Part shown: positions 7,703 through 15,000 of the stretch, piece after piece
How positions within the stretch are numbered: position 1 is the stretch's first letter
Layout: every line of letters begins with the position of its first letter
Assembly (NCBI GenBank): GCA_002474345.1
Contig: DKQD01000127.1
Location: 1 to 18,386 of the forward strand
Length of the DNA stretch: 18,386 nucleotides
Origin: Bacteriovoracaceae bacterium UBA7317
GTDB taxonomy: Bacteria > Bdellovibrionota > Bacteriovoracia > Bacteriovoracales > Bacteriovoracaceae
Direction of reading: 5' to 3'
Program-made: the position numbers and the translations under genes
The notes under the pieces: generated by a model
The model's input: only the letters and a program-made list of their open reading frames with translations
Database searches by the model: none
What the model was told of the DNA's origin: nothing

Positions 7703-8797
7703 TTGGAGAGCAAAAATAAAGAAGTTTTAAGTTTCAAGTCAAGCAAAGACTTTTGTGAATTTTTGGATAACCGTAATCCAAGTGAGAAGTTTTTATTTTT
7801 TTATGAACCTTCGAAAGCAAAAGGACCATTTTGTCTTGCTAAAATCCAAAGTGATTTTAGTAGTTTTGACTTTCCTTCTTTAAAAGTCTTTTCTAATGCT
7901 TTCTCTTATGATTTGGACTTATTTCTCCATGTGTCCAGAACATCCTCTATTGAATTATTAGGTTTTTCCATCGAGCAAAATGATGGAAGCAACCCAGGCT
8001 TTTTAGATTTAAATAACGAGCTTGTAGGTGGTCAAAAAGATGGATTAAAAAGGGTTCATCAACAGAGTATTGGGTATAAAGATTGTTATAGAGAAATAGG
8101 TATTGCTTGGATGAAGGTTGAAACCTTAAAAAAAGCTGCTTCTTCCAGCAGCCAATTAACGGATAGGTTTTTATTTACAGATTCCTTTTTTAGTGACTGT
8201 TGTTTTGTTGAAGGTATTCCTCTACCAAAAAAAACTAATGAATTGATCAAAAAGACCTCTAAGAAGCCGGCTTTGTTTTTGGATAGGGACGGGATCATAA
8301 ATGAAGACCTTGGGTATATAAGTTCGAAGGATAAGGTTCATTTTATTGAAGGTGTTTTCCCTCTTATTAAACTGTTTAAAGAAAAAGGGTGGTGGGTTTT
8401 TGTTGTAACTAACCAATCTGGAGTTGCAAGAGGCTTTTTCTCTGAAGAAAATGTGGTCTCTCTACATAAGTGGATGGACTTAGAAATGAAAAAGAGAAGT
8501 GCAGAGGTTGACGGATGGTTTTTTTGTCCTTTTCACCCCAAAGCAAAAGATGAACTTTTAAAAGGGGTCTCATTATTTAGAAAGCCAAATCCAGGAATGT
8601 TGTTAAGTGCTGCTGAAAAGTATGGGGTCCACCTGGAGAAAAGTCTTATGATTGGAGATAAATTGACTGATATTATTTCTTTGAGGGGGCTAAAGGCAAA
8701 CCTTATTAAAGGGCGTTACCCTTTAGATGGAGCTACGGCTCCTTGCTTTAAATCTCATGATGAATTAGTGAACTATTATTTAAACCTTGAAGATTGA
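7703..8797 (+). CDS. GmhB-like HAD phosphatase with unrecognised N-terminal domain
   Basis: The C-terminal ~170 residues are a HAD-superfamily phosphatase closest in pattern to D,D-heptose 1,7-bisphosphate phosphatase (GmhB). Motif I is FLDRDGIINEDLGY (nucleophile D194, acid/base D196), motif II VTNQSGVARG (T236), motif III Lys in FRKPNPGM (K294), motif IV MIGDKLTD (D319, D323). The first ~185 residues match nothing I know and contain no obvious sugar-binding or kinase motif. The zinc loop of GmhB is incomplete: CPFHP keeps one Cys and one His, but the later C-x-C before RKP reads SLF. Other HAD phosphatases (histidinol phosphatase type) remain possible. The TTG start at 7703 has a perfect AAGGAG 7 nt upstream; a longer version from TTG 7676 adds nine residues but lacks a Shine-Dalgarno. 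It follows the previous stop by 31 nt. Confidence 0.85.
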   Translation: MESKNKEVLSFKSSKDFCEFLDNRNPSEKFLFFYEPSKAKGPFCLAKIQSDFSSFDFPSLKVFSNAFSYDLDLFLHVSRTSSIELLGFSIEQNDGSNPGFLDLNNELVGGQKDGLKRVHQQSIGYKDCYREIGIAWMKVETLKKAASSSSQLTDRFLFTDSFFSDCCFVEGIPLPKKTNELIKKTSKKPALFLDRDGIINEDLGYISSKDKVHFIEGVFPLIKLFKEKGWWVFVVTNQSGVARGFFSEENVVSLHKWMDLEMKKRSAEVDGWFFCPFHPKAKDELLKGVSLFRKPNPGMLLSAAEKYGVHLEKSLMIGDKLTDIISLRGLKANLIKGRYPLDGATAPCFKSHDELVNYYLNLED

Positions 8798-8851
8798 GGA
8801 GGTGATTTACTTTAGTTTAAGAAAATAAACAGAAAGTATTTTTACCCAAGG

Positions 8852-8878
8852 CTCAAGAGAAAAAACTTTTCTTTTAAG
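8852..8878. other. AT-rich imperfect hairpin
   Basis: Arms of 12 nt at 8852-8863 and 8867-8878 can pair around a 3-nt loop, with one mismatch and one G-U pair. It sits between the HAD gene and the ankyrin-like gene. The stem is mostly A-T, and no uninterrupted T-run follows, so it is a weak candidate for a terminator or RNA-processing hairpin. Confidence 0.25.
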
Positions 8879-8937
8879 ATACTTTTCATTACATTCTTTA
8901 AACTTCATGTCATAGATGTTTATTGGAGCAACTTTTT

Positions 8938-9162
8938 ATGATTGTTGATTTGTTTGAGTATTTTCTCAAAAGAGATGAGGTAAGAGGTGTGGAGCACTTC
9001 CTAAATCATGGTAGAGATCCAGATGAGGTGCTTCCATGTGGGCTACGCCCAGTTCAAAAAGCTATGGTTCATGACGCTACAGACTCTCTCATTTCACTTT
9101 TGGAGTGTGGAGCAGACCCCTGTTTAAACAGAGACCTTGATAGCGTGCATGAAAAAGAGTAA
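8938..9162 (+). CDS. Very small ankyrin-repeat-like protein (74 aa)
   Basis: The ATG at 8938 has GGAG 9 nt upstream and is preferred over the in-frame TTG at 8923, which lies directly before that Shine-Dalgarno. The 74 residues look like about one and a half to two ankyrin-type helix pairs: EVRGVEHFLNHGRDPDEV (residues 13-30), then GLRPVQKAMVHDATDSLISL followed by LECGADPCLNRD, which has the L-L-x-x-G-A-D-P turn of the family. Ankyrin repeats bind other proteins and normally occur in longer arrays, so a free-standing unit this short would be at the lower limit for a stable fold. Function and partner are unknown. It converges on the acylphosphatase gene, with 27 nt between the stops and no clear terminator. 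Confidence 0.7.
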   Translation: MIVDLFEYFLKRDEVRGVEHFLNHGRDPDEVLPCGLRPVQKAMVHDATDSLISLLECGADPCLNRDLDSVHEKE

Positions 9163-9189
9163 CTGATTCTTATCCTATTTTGCGTGTTG

Positions 9190-9471
9190 TTAGTACTCTA
9201 TCCTAAAGTCATCCAAATGGTTTTTGTTTTCTGCGTCTTTGTAAACATCGATAGTTGTGACTTTTGAAATAATACTCCCTTTGTAACAAGATCTGACAAG
9301 ATCCTCTAGAGACTTTTCTTCTCCAGTTGCCAAGACCTCGACCGTTCCATCTCTCAGGTTTTTCGCGTAACCGAAAATGGGGTTAGAATAAGACTTCACA
9401 AAGTTTACGACACTTTGTCTATAGCCAACGGCTTGAACCCTTCCATGCACAATAAGTTTCCAAGTTTTCAA
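9190..9471 (-). CDS. acyP: Acylphosphatase
   Basis: A 93-residue acylphosphatase, which hydrolyses the carboxyl-phosphate bond of small acyl phosphates in the cytoplasm. The length is typical. The phosphate-binding loop is HGRVQAVGYR (residues 9-18) with catalytic R18, and the second signature FGYAKNLRDGTVEV holds the catalytic N38 and the usual GxVEV strand. The start codon is TTG, supported by TAGGAG upstream with 8 nt after AGGAG; no ATG is available in a better place. It is a single gene, convergent with the ankyrin-like gene and divergent from the acyltransferase. Its cellular role is usually unclear, and nothing in the neighbourhood narrows it. Confidence 0.95.
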   Translation of the reverse strand: MKTWKLIVHGRVQAVGYRQSVVNFVKSYSNPIFGYAKNLRDGTVEVLATGEEKSLEDLVRSCYKGSIISKVTTIDVYKDAENKNHLDDFRIEY

Positions 9472-9492
9472 TTTTGTAACTCCTAAATTTAA

Positions 9493-9645
9493 ATGAGATT
9501 GTATTCTTTAAATGATCTATTCGATTATCTACATTGTGAAGCGTTTCTTGCACTTGGGCTTTTGTTGTTTTACAGTCTTAGGCTTCTCCAGTTCCTGGTT
9601 TTAGCGGTAGCAAGGGGTAGAGGTTGTGGTTTTAAAAATAATTAA
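9493..9645 (+). CDS. Possible small membrane ORF (50 aa)
   Basis: An ATG-to-TAA frame of 50 codons fills the gap before the acyltransferase and overlaps its start by 20 nt. The product has an acidic/aromatic N-terminus (MRLYSLNDLFDYLH), a long hydrophobic stretch (residues 17-40, LALGLLLFYSL... VLAVA) long enough to span a membrane, and a basic Gly/Arg tail (RGRGCGF). This is the layout of many small inner-membrane proteins, and the overlap could couple translation to the acyltransferase. Against it: there is no Shine-Dalgarno, and a plausible acyltransferase promoter lies inside the frame. No relative is recognised. It may be chance. Confidence 0.28.
   Translation: MRLYSLNDLFDYLHCEAFLALGLLLFYSLRLLQFLVLAVARGRGCGFKNN
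9498..9503 (-). promoter_or_regulatory. Possible -10 element for acylphosphatase gene
   Basis: The minus strand carries TACAAT, five of six matches to the sigma-70 -10 consensus. It lies about 27 nt upstream of the TTG start, giving a leader of roughly 20 nt that would include the Shine-Dalgarno. No good -35 hexamer is seen at 16-18 nt. Confidence 0.3.
9548..9576 (+). promoter_or_regulatory. Possible promoter of the acyltransferase gene
   Basis: TTGCAC (9548-9553) and TACAGT (9571-9576) are separated by 17 nt, a sigma-70-like arrangement with moderate hexamer matches. Transcription would begin near 9583, about 43 nt before the GTG start. Confidence 0.28.
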
Positions 9646-10330
9646 ACGGCTTTCAATATTTTTTATCCTTCTTTTCGTAAAATTCATAAGTCAGATATTT
9701 TACAAGTTTGAGGGAAAATATATTGGTGATCAGGATCCGGACTGGACGAAATTAAAGTTAATTATGCTTATAAACCATACGAGTCTTTATGAACCGCTTT
9801 TTTTAGGAGTTGCGCCTGTTAATTTATTGTGGCTTGGTTCATCAAGATTTCTAGCTCCTGGAGCTGATAAAACTCTTGAGAGGCCAATCGTAGGATGGTT
9901 TTACAAAAACTTAGTTCCAAGGATGGTTTCAATTTCAAGAAAGAGAGATCACACTTGGGATAACTTTTTATCTCAAATGAAAAGCGACGATATCATTCTT
10001 ATAGCACCTGAAGGTAGAATGATGAGGAAAACAGGTCTTGATTTTTATGGAAATGAAATGTCTATGAGGGCCGGGGTTTCAGATATTATAAGAAGGCTTG
10101 ATGAAGGAAAAATTGGCTTTATTTATAGTGGAGGCCTTCATCATGTTCAAACTCCTGGGCAACTTTTTCCGAAGATTTTTAAAACGCTTTTTTTGAACAT
10201 TGAGGTTTGTGACATAAAAGATTACAAAGAAAGCTTAAGTTATCTTTTGGATGAAGGGCATCCATTTAAAAAAGCTGTCGTTTTGGACTTAGAGAAGAGA
10301 AAAGACGATAACTGTCCGAAAGTGAAATAA
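9626..10330 (+). CDS. PlsC-like lysophospholipid/glycerolipid acyltransferase
   Basis: A 234-residue protein of the glycerolipid acyltransferase (PlsC/LPLAT) superfamily, which transfers fatty acyl groups from acyl-ACP or acyl-CoA to lipid acceptors at the inner membrane. Residues 5-25 form an N-terminal membrane helix. Motif I is NHTSLYEP (50-57): H51 is followed after four residues by Glu56 where the family usually has Asp (HX4D). The expected motif III is APEGRMMRKTG (127-137), equivalent to the family's PEGTR. A hydrophobic strand (IGFIYSGG, 163-170) stands where the P-containing motif IV would be, but the Pro is missing. The GTG start has AAGGGG 8 nt upstream. Substrate cannot be named; 1-acylglycerol-3-phosphate, lyso-ornithine lipid or lipid A-type acceptors are possible. 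It converges with the histidine kinase gene, 27 nt apart. Confidence 0.85.
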   Translation: MVLKIIKRLSIFFILLFVKFISQIFYKFEGKYIGDQDPDWTKLKLIMLINHTSLYEPLFLGVAPVNLLWLGSSRFLAPGADKTLERPIVGWFYKNLVPRMVSISRKRDHTWDNFLSQMKSDDIILIAPEGRMMRKTGLDFYGNEMSMRAGVSDIIRRLDEGKIGFIYSGGLHHVQTPGQLFPKIFKTLFLNIEVCDIKDYKESLSYLLDEGHPFKKAVVLDLEKRKDDNCPKVK

Positions 10331-10357
10331 GACTTTGAAACTTTTGAGTGACTAATT

Positions 10358-11824
10358 TTATTTGGCCAATTGAAGGCTTAGAGTGAAGACTGTTTCCTCT
10401 TTTGTTGAACTTACTGTGATATCGCCATTATTGTATTGCGCAAACATCTTTACAATAGGAAGGCCGAAGCCTGTACCCTCTTCTCCTGCAAGGCCTTTAA
10501 TTGTTGTCGCTTTATGAAAGTCGAAGAGGTTGGTCAAAATTTCGGGTGGAATTTTTGCATTTAAGTTTTTTATTGCTACAAAAGCTTTATTTTCCATAAA
10601 AAAGCACTCGATGGTGATTACTGATCCAAAGTGAGAGAATTTGATAGCGTTGGAAACAAGGTTGGATAGAACGCTATTTGATAAGCTAATTCGTTCGGCC
10701 ATAACAAAAAAAGGCTTTTTGGAATATATTGTTTTAAGTTCTAGCTTTTTATTTCTAAATTGGTGGTGAAAATTCTCTTTAATATTTTCAATAATGGGAA
10801 ATAAGTCAATTTTGCTAAGAGTAAGTTGTTTTTTCCCAGACTCTAAAGACTTTATATCTTTGACAAAGTTAATGATTTCTAGAATCTTGTCACAGCTTTC
10901 CTGGGCTAGTTTTAGCTTAGACCCTTGTATGGGCTCCTTTAAAGTATATTGTCTAGTAAGTCGATCAATTGAAAAAATTATTCCACTCAATGGGTTTCCG
11001 ATGTCATGTATAAGAACTCTAATTAGGTTTTCATTTTGAAGAAGGGCCGATCTGAGTTCCTTAGTTTTTAAATCCACTAGTTTTTCGAGATTGAAGTTAA
11101 GAGAATGGATTTCAGCCGTTGACTTATAAAGTTCAGTTATGAAAATGTTCAATTTTTCTACAACGATATCAATTTCATCATCCTGGGTTTTCTTTTGAAG
11201 AGAAATGACACTAAATTTATTGTCTTTTTGGAAAGTATTAATGTCCCCTGTTTTAAATTGACTTAGGGTCTCAGATATATCGTGAAGATGGTCTGTGATA
11301 CTAACCTTAATGAGTATGATAATAAATATAGAGACAATAAAAGTTTTAATACCTTGTGAAAATAATATTATTAACACTCTATTTCTAATTTTTTCTAAAA
11401 CAGGTTTTTTAGAAGATTGAATGTAGATTGAACCAACTTCTTGTTTTTTGCTGTACTTGGAGCTGAAGAAAAGCGGAAATTCAAAAATCAGGATGTTTGA
11501 TTCCTTAGACCCAGCTGAGAACTGAAAATCTCCAGCACTGTCTGTGACCTCGATAAAGGTAATTGACGGAAAGTTTGCAAGCCCACTTATAATTTGTTTA
11601 ATTTGGTTTGTATTAAAGTTCCATAGACTATGCGCTAAAGGGCTTTGGTAAGCCTTTTTAATTTGACCAATTTCTTTTTCAATTGATGAAATTGCATGCG
11701 AATAATCATCATAAACTTGGTAAATACTTATAAAAAGAGTCACAAGGCCACTAAAAACTAGAATCCTTAAAATAAGAGCTCTTCCTATAGTTGACTTGAA
11801 AAGTTTTTGTAGTGATTCAATCAT
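10358..11824 (-). CDS. Membrane sensor histidine kinase (orphan)
   Basis: A 488-residue sensor kinase. A first membrane helix (about residues 16-36) and a second (about 150-174) enclose a periplasmic domain of ~110 residues. Its helical start with SPLAHSLWNFNTNQI (61-75), followed by strands (SITFIEVTD), resembles CHASE5-like and similar small periplasmic sensors. A HAMP-like linker and a coiled-coil segment (about 175-265) lead to the HisKA dimerisation domain, with phospho-acceptor H273 in LIHDIGNPLSG. The HATPase domain follows: N-box with N392 in LVSNAIKFS and the G2 box EEGTGFGLPIVKM (448-460). It should autophosphorylate in response to an envelope signal. No receiver domain is fused and no response regulator gene is visible, so its partner is elsewhere. 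GGAGAG precedes the ATG. It is divergent from the methyltransferase gene, with 176 nt between. Confidence 0.95.
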   Translation of the reverse strand: MIESLQKLFKSTIGRALILRILVFSGLVTLFISIYQVYDDYSHAISSIEKEIGQIKKAYQSPLAHSLWNFNTNQIKQIISGLANFPSITFIEVTDSAGDFQFSAGSKESNILIFEFPLFFSSKYSKKQEVGSIYIQSSKKPVLEKIRNRVLIILFSQGIKTFIVSIFIIILIKVSITDHLHDISETLSQFKTGDINTFQKDNKFSVISLQKKTQDDEIDIVVEKLNIFITELYKSTAEIHSLNFNLEKLVDLKTKELRSALLQNENLIRVLIHDIGNPLSGIIFSIDRLTRQYTLKEPIQGSKLKLAQESCDKILEIINFVKDIKSLESGKKQLTLSKIDLFPIIENIKENFHHQFRNKKLELKTIYSKKPFFVMAERISLSNSVLSNLVSNAIKFSHFGSVITIECFFMENKAFVAIKNLNAKIPPEILTNLFDFHKATTIKGLAGEEGTGFGLPIVKMFAQYNNGDITVSSTKEETVFTLSLQLAK

Positions 11825-11833
11825 TCAGTTCTC

Positions 11834-11850
11834 TCCGAGTTATATTCGGA
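11834..11850. promoter_or_regulatory. Inverted repeat in the histidine kinase leader
   Basis: TCCGA (11834-11838) and TCGGA (11846-11850) form 5-nt inverted arms around 7 nt. The right side of the RNA hairpin in the kinase transcript would overlap the GGAGAG Shine-Dalgarno. It could be a short operator or a translation-control hairpin, or chance. Confidence 0.25.
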
Positions 11851-11903
11851 TTCTTTAGTAGTTTGCTGAAACTAAAAAGTATGAATCAAGCACAATATTT
11901 AAC

Positions 11904-11933
11904 TTGACTAAATTGCCATTGAAAAATTGTAAG
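11904..11933 (+). promoter_or_regulatory. Possible promoter of the methionine S-methyltransferase-like gene
   Basis: TTGACT (11904-11909) matches five of six -35 consensus bases. TGTAAG (11928-11933), 18 nt further, is a moderate -10. Transcription would start near 11940, leaving about 60 nt of leader with AAGGA 10 nt before the ATG at 12001. Confidence 0.35.
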
Positions 11934-12000
11934 CCTAGGTTTTTCTTGATTTTTTTCTGTCCTGAAGAGAGCATATTAGAATGAAAAGGATTAAGATTTC

Positions 12001-15000
12001 ATGACCCATTTTTCTATTGAAAATTTTCTTAAAGAGTGTGAATTATCCAGTCAAAAAGCTTATGAAGCTTTTAAGGGAATTCTATTCGAATCTTCTGAGA
12101 TAGAGGAAATTAAAAACACCTACGAGTGCCTTAATCTTCTTTTTGAATTCTATGAAAAAGAGAATGATAAAGACATCTTTTTAGAGAAGTATCACTTTAA
12201 TTTTAAAACGATTCTTTTGGGAGGTCACAGAAATAAACTTAGGTTGATTCAATTCCCTAGTATCTTTTCCCCTGAGGAGTGGTCATTTACTTTTTATGAA
12301 GGTTTATCCAGGTTGCCGCACTCGACTTTTACAGGGAAGAAAATTTCTGAATTGGGTTGTGGAAATGGCTGGATATGTTTATCTCTTGCTTTAAATACAG
12401 ACTTAGATTTTATTTATGGTTTGGACATAAACCCAAGGGCCATAATTTGTGCAAAACTAAACTTAGCTTTTAATTCGTTTGATCAAGATGGTAAAGCAGC
12501 TAAAACTTATTCAGGGAAAAATTTATGGGAGAGTGTCCTTTTTGAAGAAAGTGACCTTCTTTCTCTCATAATTGAAAAAGAAATATTTCTTGATAAGGTT
12601 ATTGGGTGTATTCCCCAGGTTTTAAGCCCTGATCCAGAAAAATTAATCCAAAATATTTCTGAGCATTCAAGCGATGAACAGCTTTACGACTTAAGTAATT
12701 ATTGCAGTATCAAAGGTCACCTTGAAGATGAGTTCGGTTTAGGGCTAATCGCCTCGGCACTTGAGGAGTCACTACAAGTTCTCAAGGCAGGAGGGTCTGT
12801 TATAATGAATTTGGGAGGGAGACCTGGGACAGCTATTTTGGAAGAACTCTTTAAGAGAAGAGGTTTTACAGTAAATAAACTATGGTCAACAAAGGTTCTT
12901 CAAGCCGAAGATACTGATATTAAAGTCCTTGTAGAAATTGAAAAAAGGACGGGTCATAAGTTTGAGTTTTTTATGGGTCTTGATGCAAGAGAGCCTATTA
13001 ATGCCCAAACAGCAGAGGTCTTTTCTAAAAATGGTGGAAGAATAGCACATTCGTTAAGTGTTTATGAAGCCCATCTTCCCAAAAGAAGAGAAGTGAAGAA
13101 CATTTTAAACTTTTTAGAGAGTGATTCTTTTTCAGAAGCAAAGCAGCTTATGGACCTTTACTCTAATGAGAAAGATATTTTTGAGGAAAGAGTAAACTTT
13201 TTATCTGAACTATCTGAAGTATTAAGATCACCTTCACTTCTCCCCTATGAGAAAACTCAAGGCCGATCTGAATTGAGAATGAAACTGTCGCGCTTTCTGA
13301 CTTCTTATTATCATTTGCCTGTCAATCAAGATCAAATTTTAATTTCTCCATCGAGGCACGAGTGTATAAATAATATTCTTCTCCTTTACAGGCCCAAATT
13401 AGTTCTTATAGATGAAGTTCTTTTTGATCAAGATCCACAACTAAAAAGAATGAGTGAGTTTTACCCCTGGGAAGTAGAGTCGTTCGCTTGCCCGAGAAGA
13501 GTAAAGTTGATTGAAGACTTAGTTGAAAAATTAAAACCAGATTTACTTGTTTGTTTTTTTAATACTTTTGAAAATGAGTTGGAAGAAAATGTTGAAAGAA
13601 TTTTTAATGTAACGAAAGAAAATTCTACACGCCTTATCCTGGATATGTCTGATTATTTTGATATTTCAAGTCAGCCACAAAAGAATGCAATCCTTTCCTA
13701 TTTAAGAGAAAAGTCTTTGCCAGATCATGTGATTATAAATTGCGACTTATTTAAAAATAGGGTTTATGAAAATTTAAGGCTTTGTTTTTCCCTAATTGGA
13801 AACGCTCCTTTAGTACAGCAGTTGAATTCAGCCGCAGAATTATCTTATAGTCGAACACCAATTTTAACCCAGTTTTATTATGAAGTTCTTCTCGATGAAC
13901 TATTAAGTTTTAGACTTTTAGAGGATGGACAAAAAAAAGAAGTTTCTCTTAAAAGAGGTGTTTCGAACGATATTGAAAAAAAATTTAAGCCCTTGGCAGT
14001 AGATGCTGTTGAAATGATGGAGCACCCTTCAATGGCGAGAGAGAGATTGCCTCGTGATGATAAGACAGTAAGGCTTGACTATGGAGAAAATAGTTTTCCT
14101 ATTCCGAAGGATTTAAGAATTGATTTGTTTGAAGGCTTTTTAAGAAATCCATTTTCTTTAAACAAACAAGATTATGAACCTGATGAAGATCTAAAAAGAA
14201 TGTTTGAAAAGTCTTTTGGCTTCACTAGAGGAGAACTGCACAAAAAATCATTTATTTATGGCAATGGTATTGCGCCACTTTTTCACTCCCTGAGTAAAAT
14301 TTGTGCAATAGAGAAATATCCTATAATTTTTCCACAGGGTGCCTATGGAGAATTTGTCGCTTGTGCAGGATTTGTGGGAGCGGATGCTTCTACTTTTTCA
14401 ACCGAAGAGAAGGATTCATTTAAATTTACCCCATCAGCTCTTAATAAGGCCTTAGAAAATAAAAAAGGAGCATACGTATTTTTAAACTTTCCAGTAGTAA
14501 ACCCAACTGGAGCCCTTTATAGAGAAGAGGAGATTATTGAGCTTATTGAAGTCATCAAGTCCCATCAAGCAAGGCTTATTTTGGACCATGTTTTTAATGG
14601 TTTAGAGTTTGATTCTACAATTAAAATGACAAAAATTGGAAAAGTTCTTAATGATGATTTTGAATGGGTAATGCTTGGAGGTGTTTCAAAGCTTTTCGCA
14701 GCTGGTGGGTTACGTTTTGGTTATGCCCTTTGTTCTCATTCAGAAATTGCCAAAAACTTAAGCGAAATGAATTCATTTGAGCCTCATTTCGCTACACTTT
14801 ACGCAGTGAAGAAGATTATAAAGAAGTTTAATGATTCACATCCCTCACTTGTAACATTTCTGGCCGAGCAAAGATCTCTTCTAAGAAATCGAGCTTTGTT
14901 TTTAACTAAAAAGCTTAAGGAAGCCCGCTGGGATGTGCTTCCTGCGGAAGGAGGCCTTTTTTTAGTGGCTGCTCCAAGAAGTTATTTTGGGAAGAAAATA

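Noticed and set aside
8086..8416. Two minus-strand frames opposite the GmhB-like gene
   Set aside because: They are antisense to the HAD motif I region, overlap each other and have no start signals.
9512..9604. 30-codon hydrophobic frame starting at ATG 9512
   Set aside because: It overlaps the longer 50-codon frame in another phase, has no Shine-Dalgarno, and its hydrophobicity can arise from the T-rich DNA.
10331..10357. Bidirectional terminator between the convergent acyltransferase and histidine kinase genes
   Set aside because: The 27-nt gap has no inverted repeat long enough for a stable stem.
12340..12640. Reading the methyltransferase part as PrmC/HemK (glutamine methyltransferase)
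   Set aside because: The motif is GCIPQV rather than the NPPY typical of PrmC, and the flanking segments and total length follow methionine S-methyltransferase instead.
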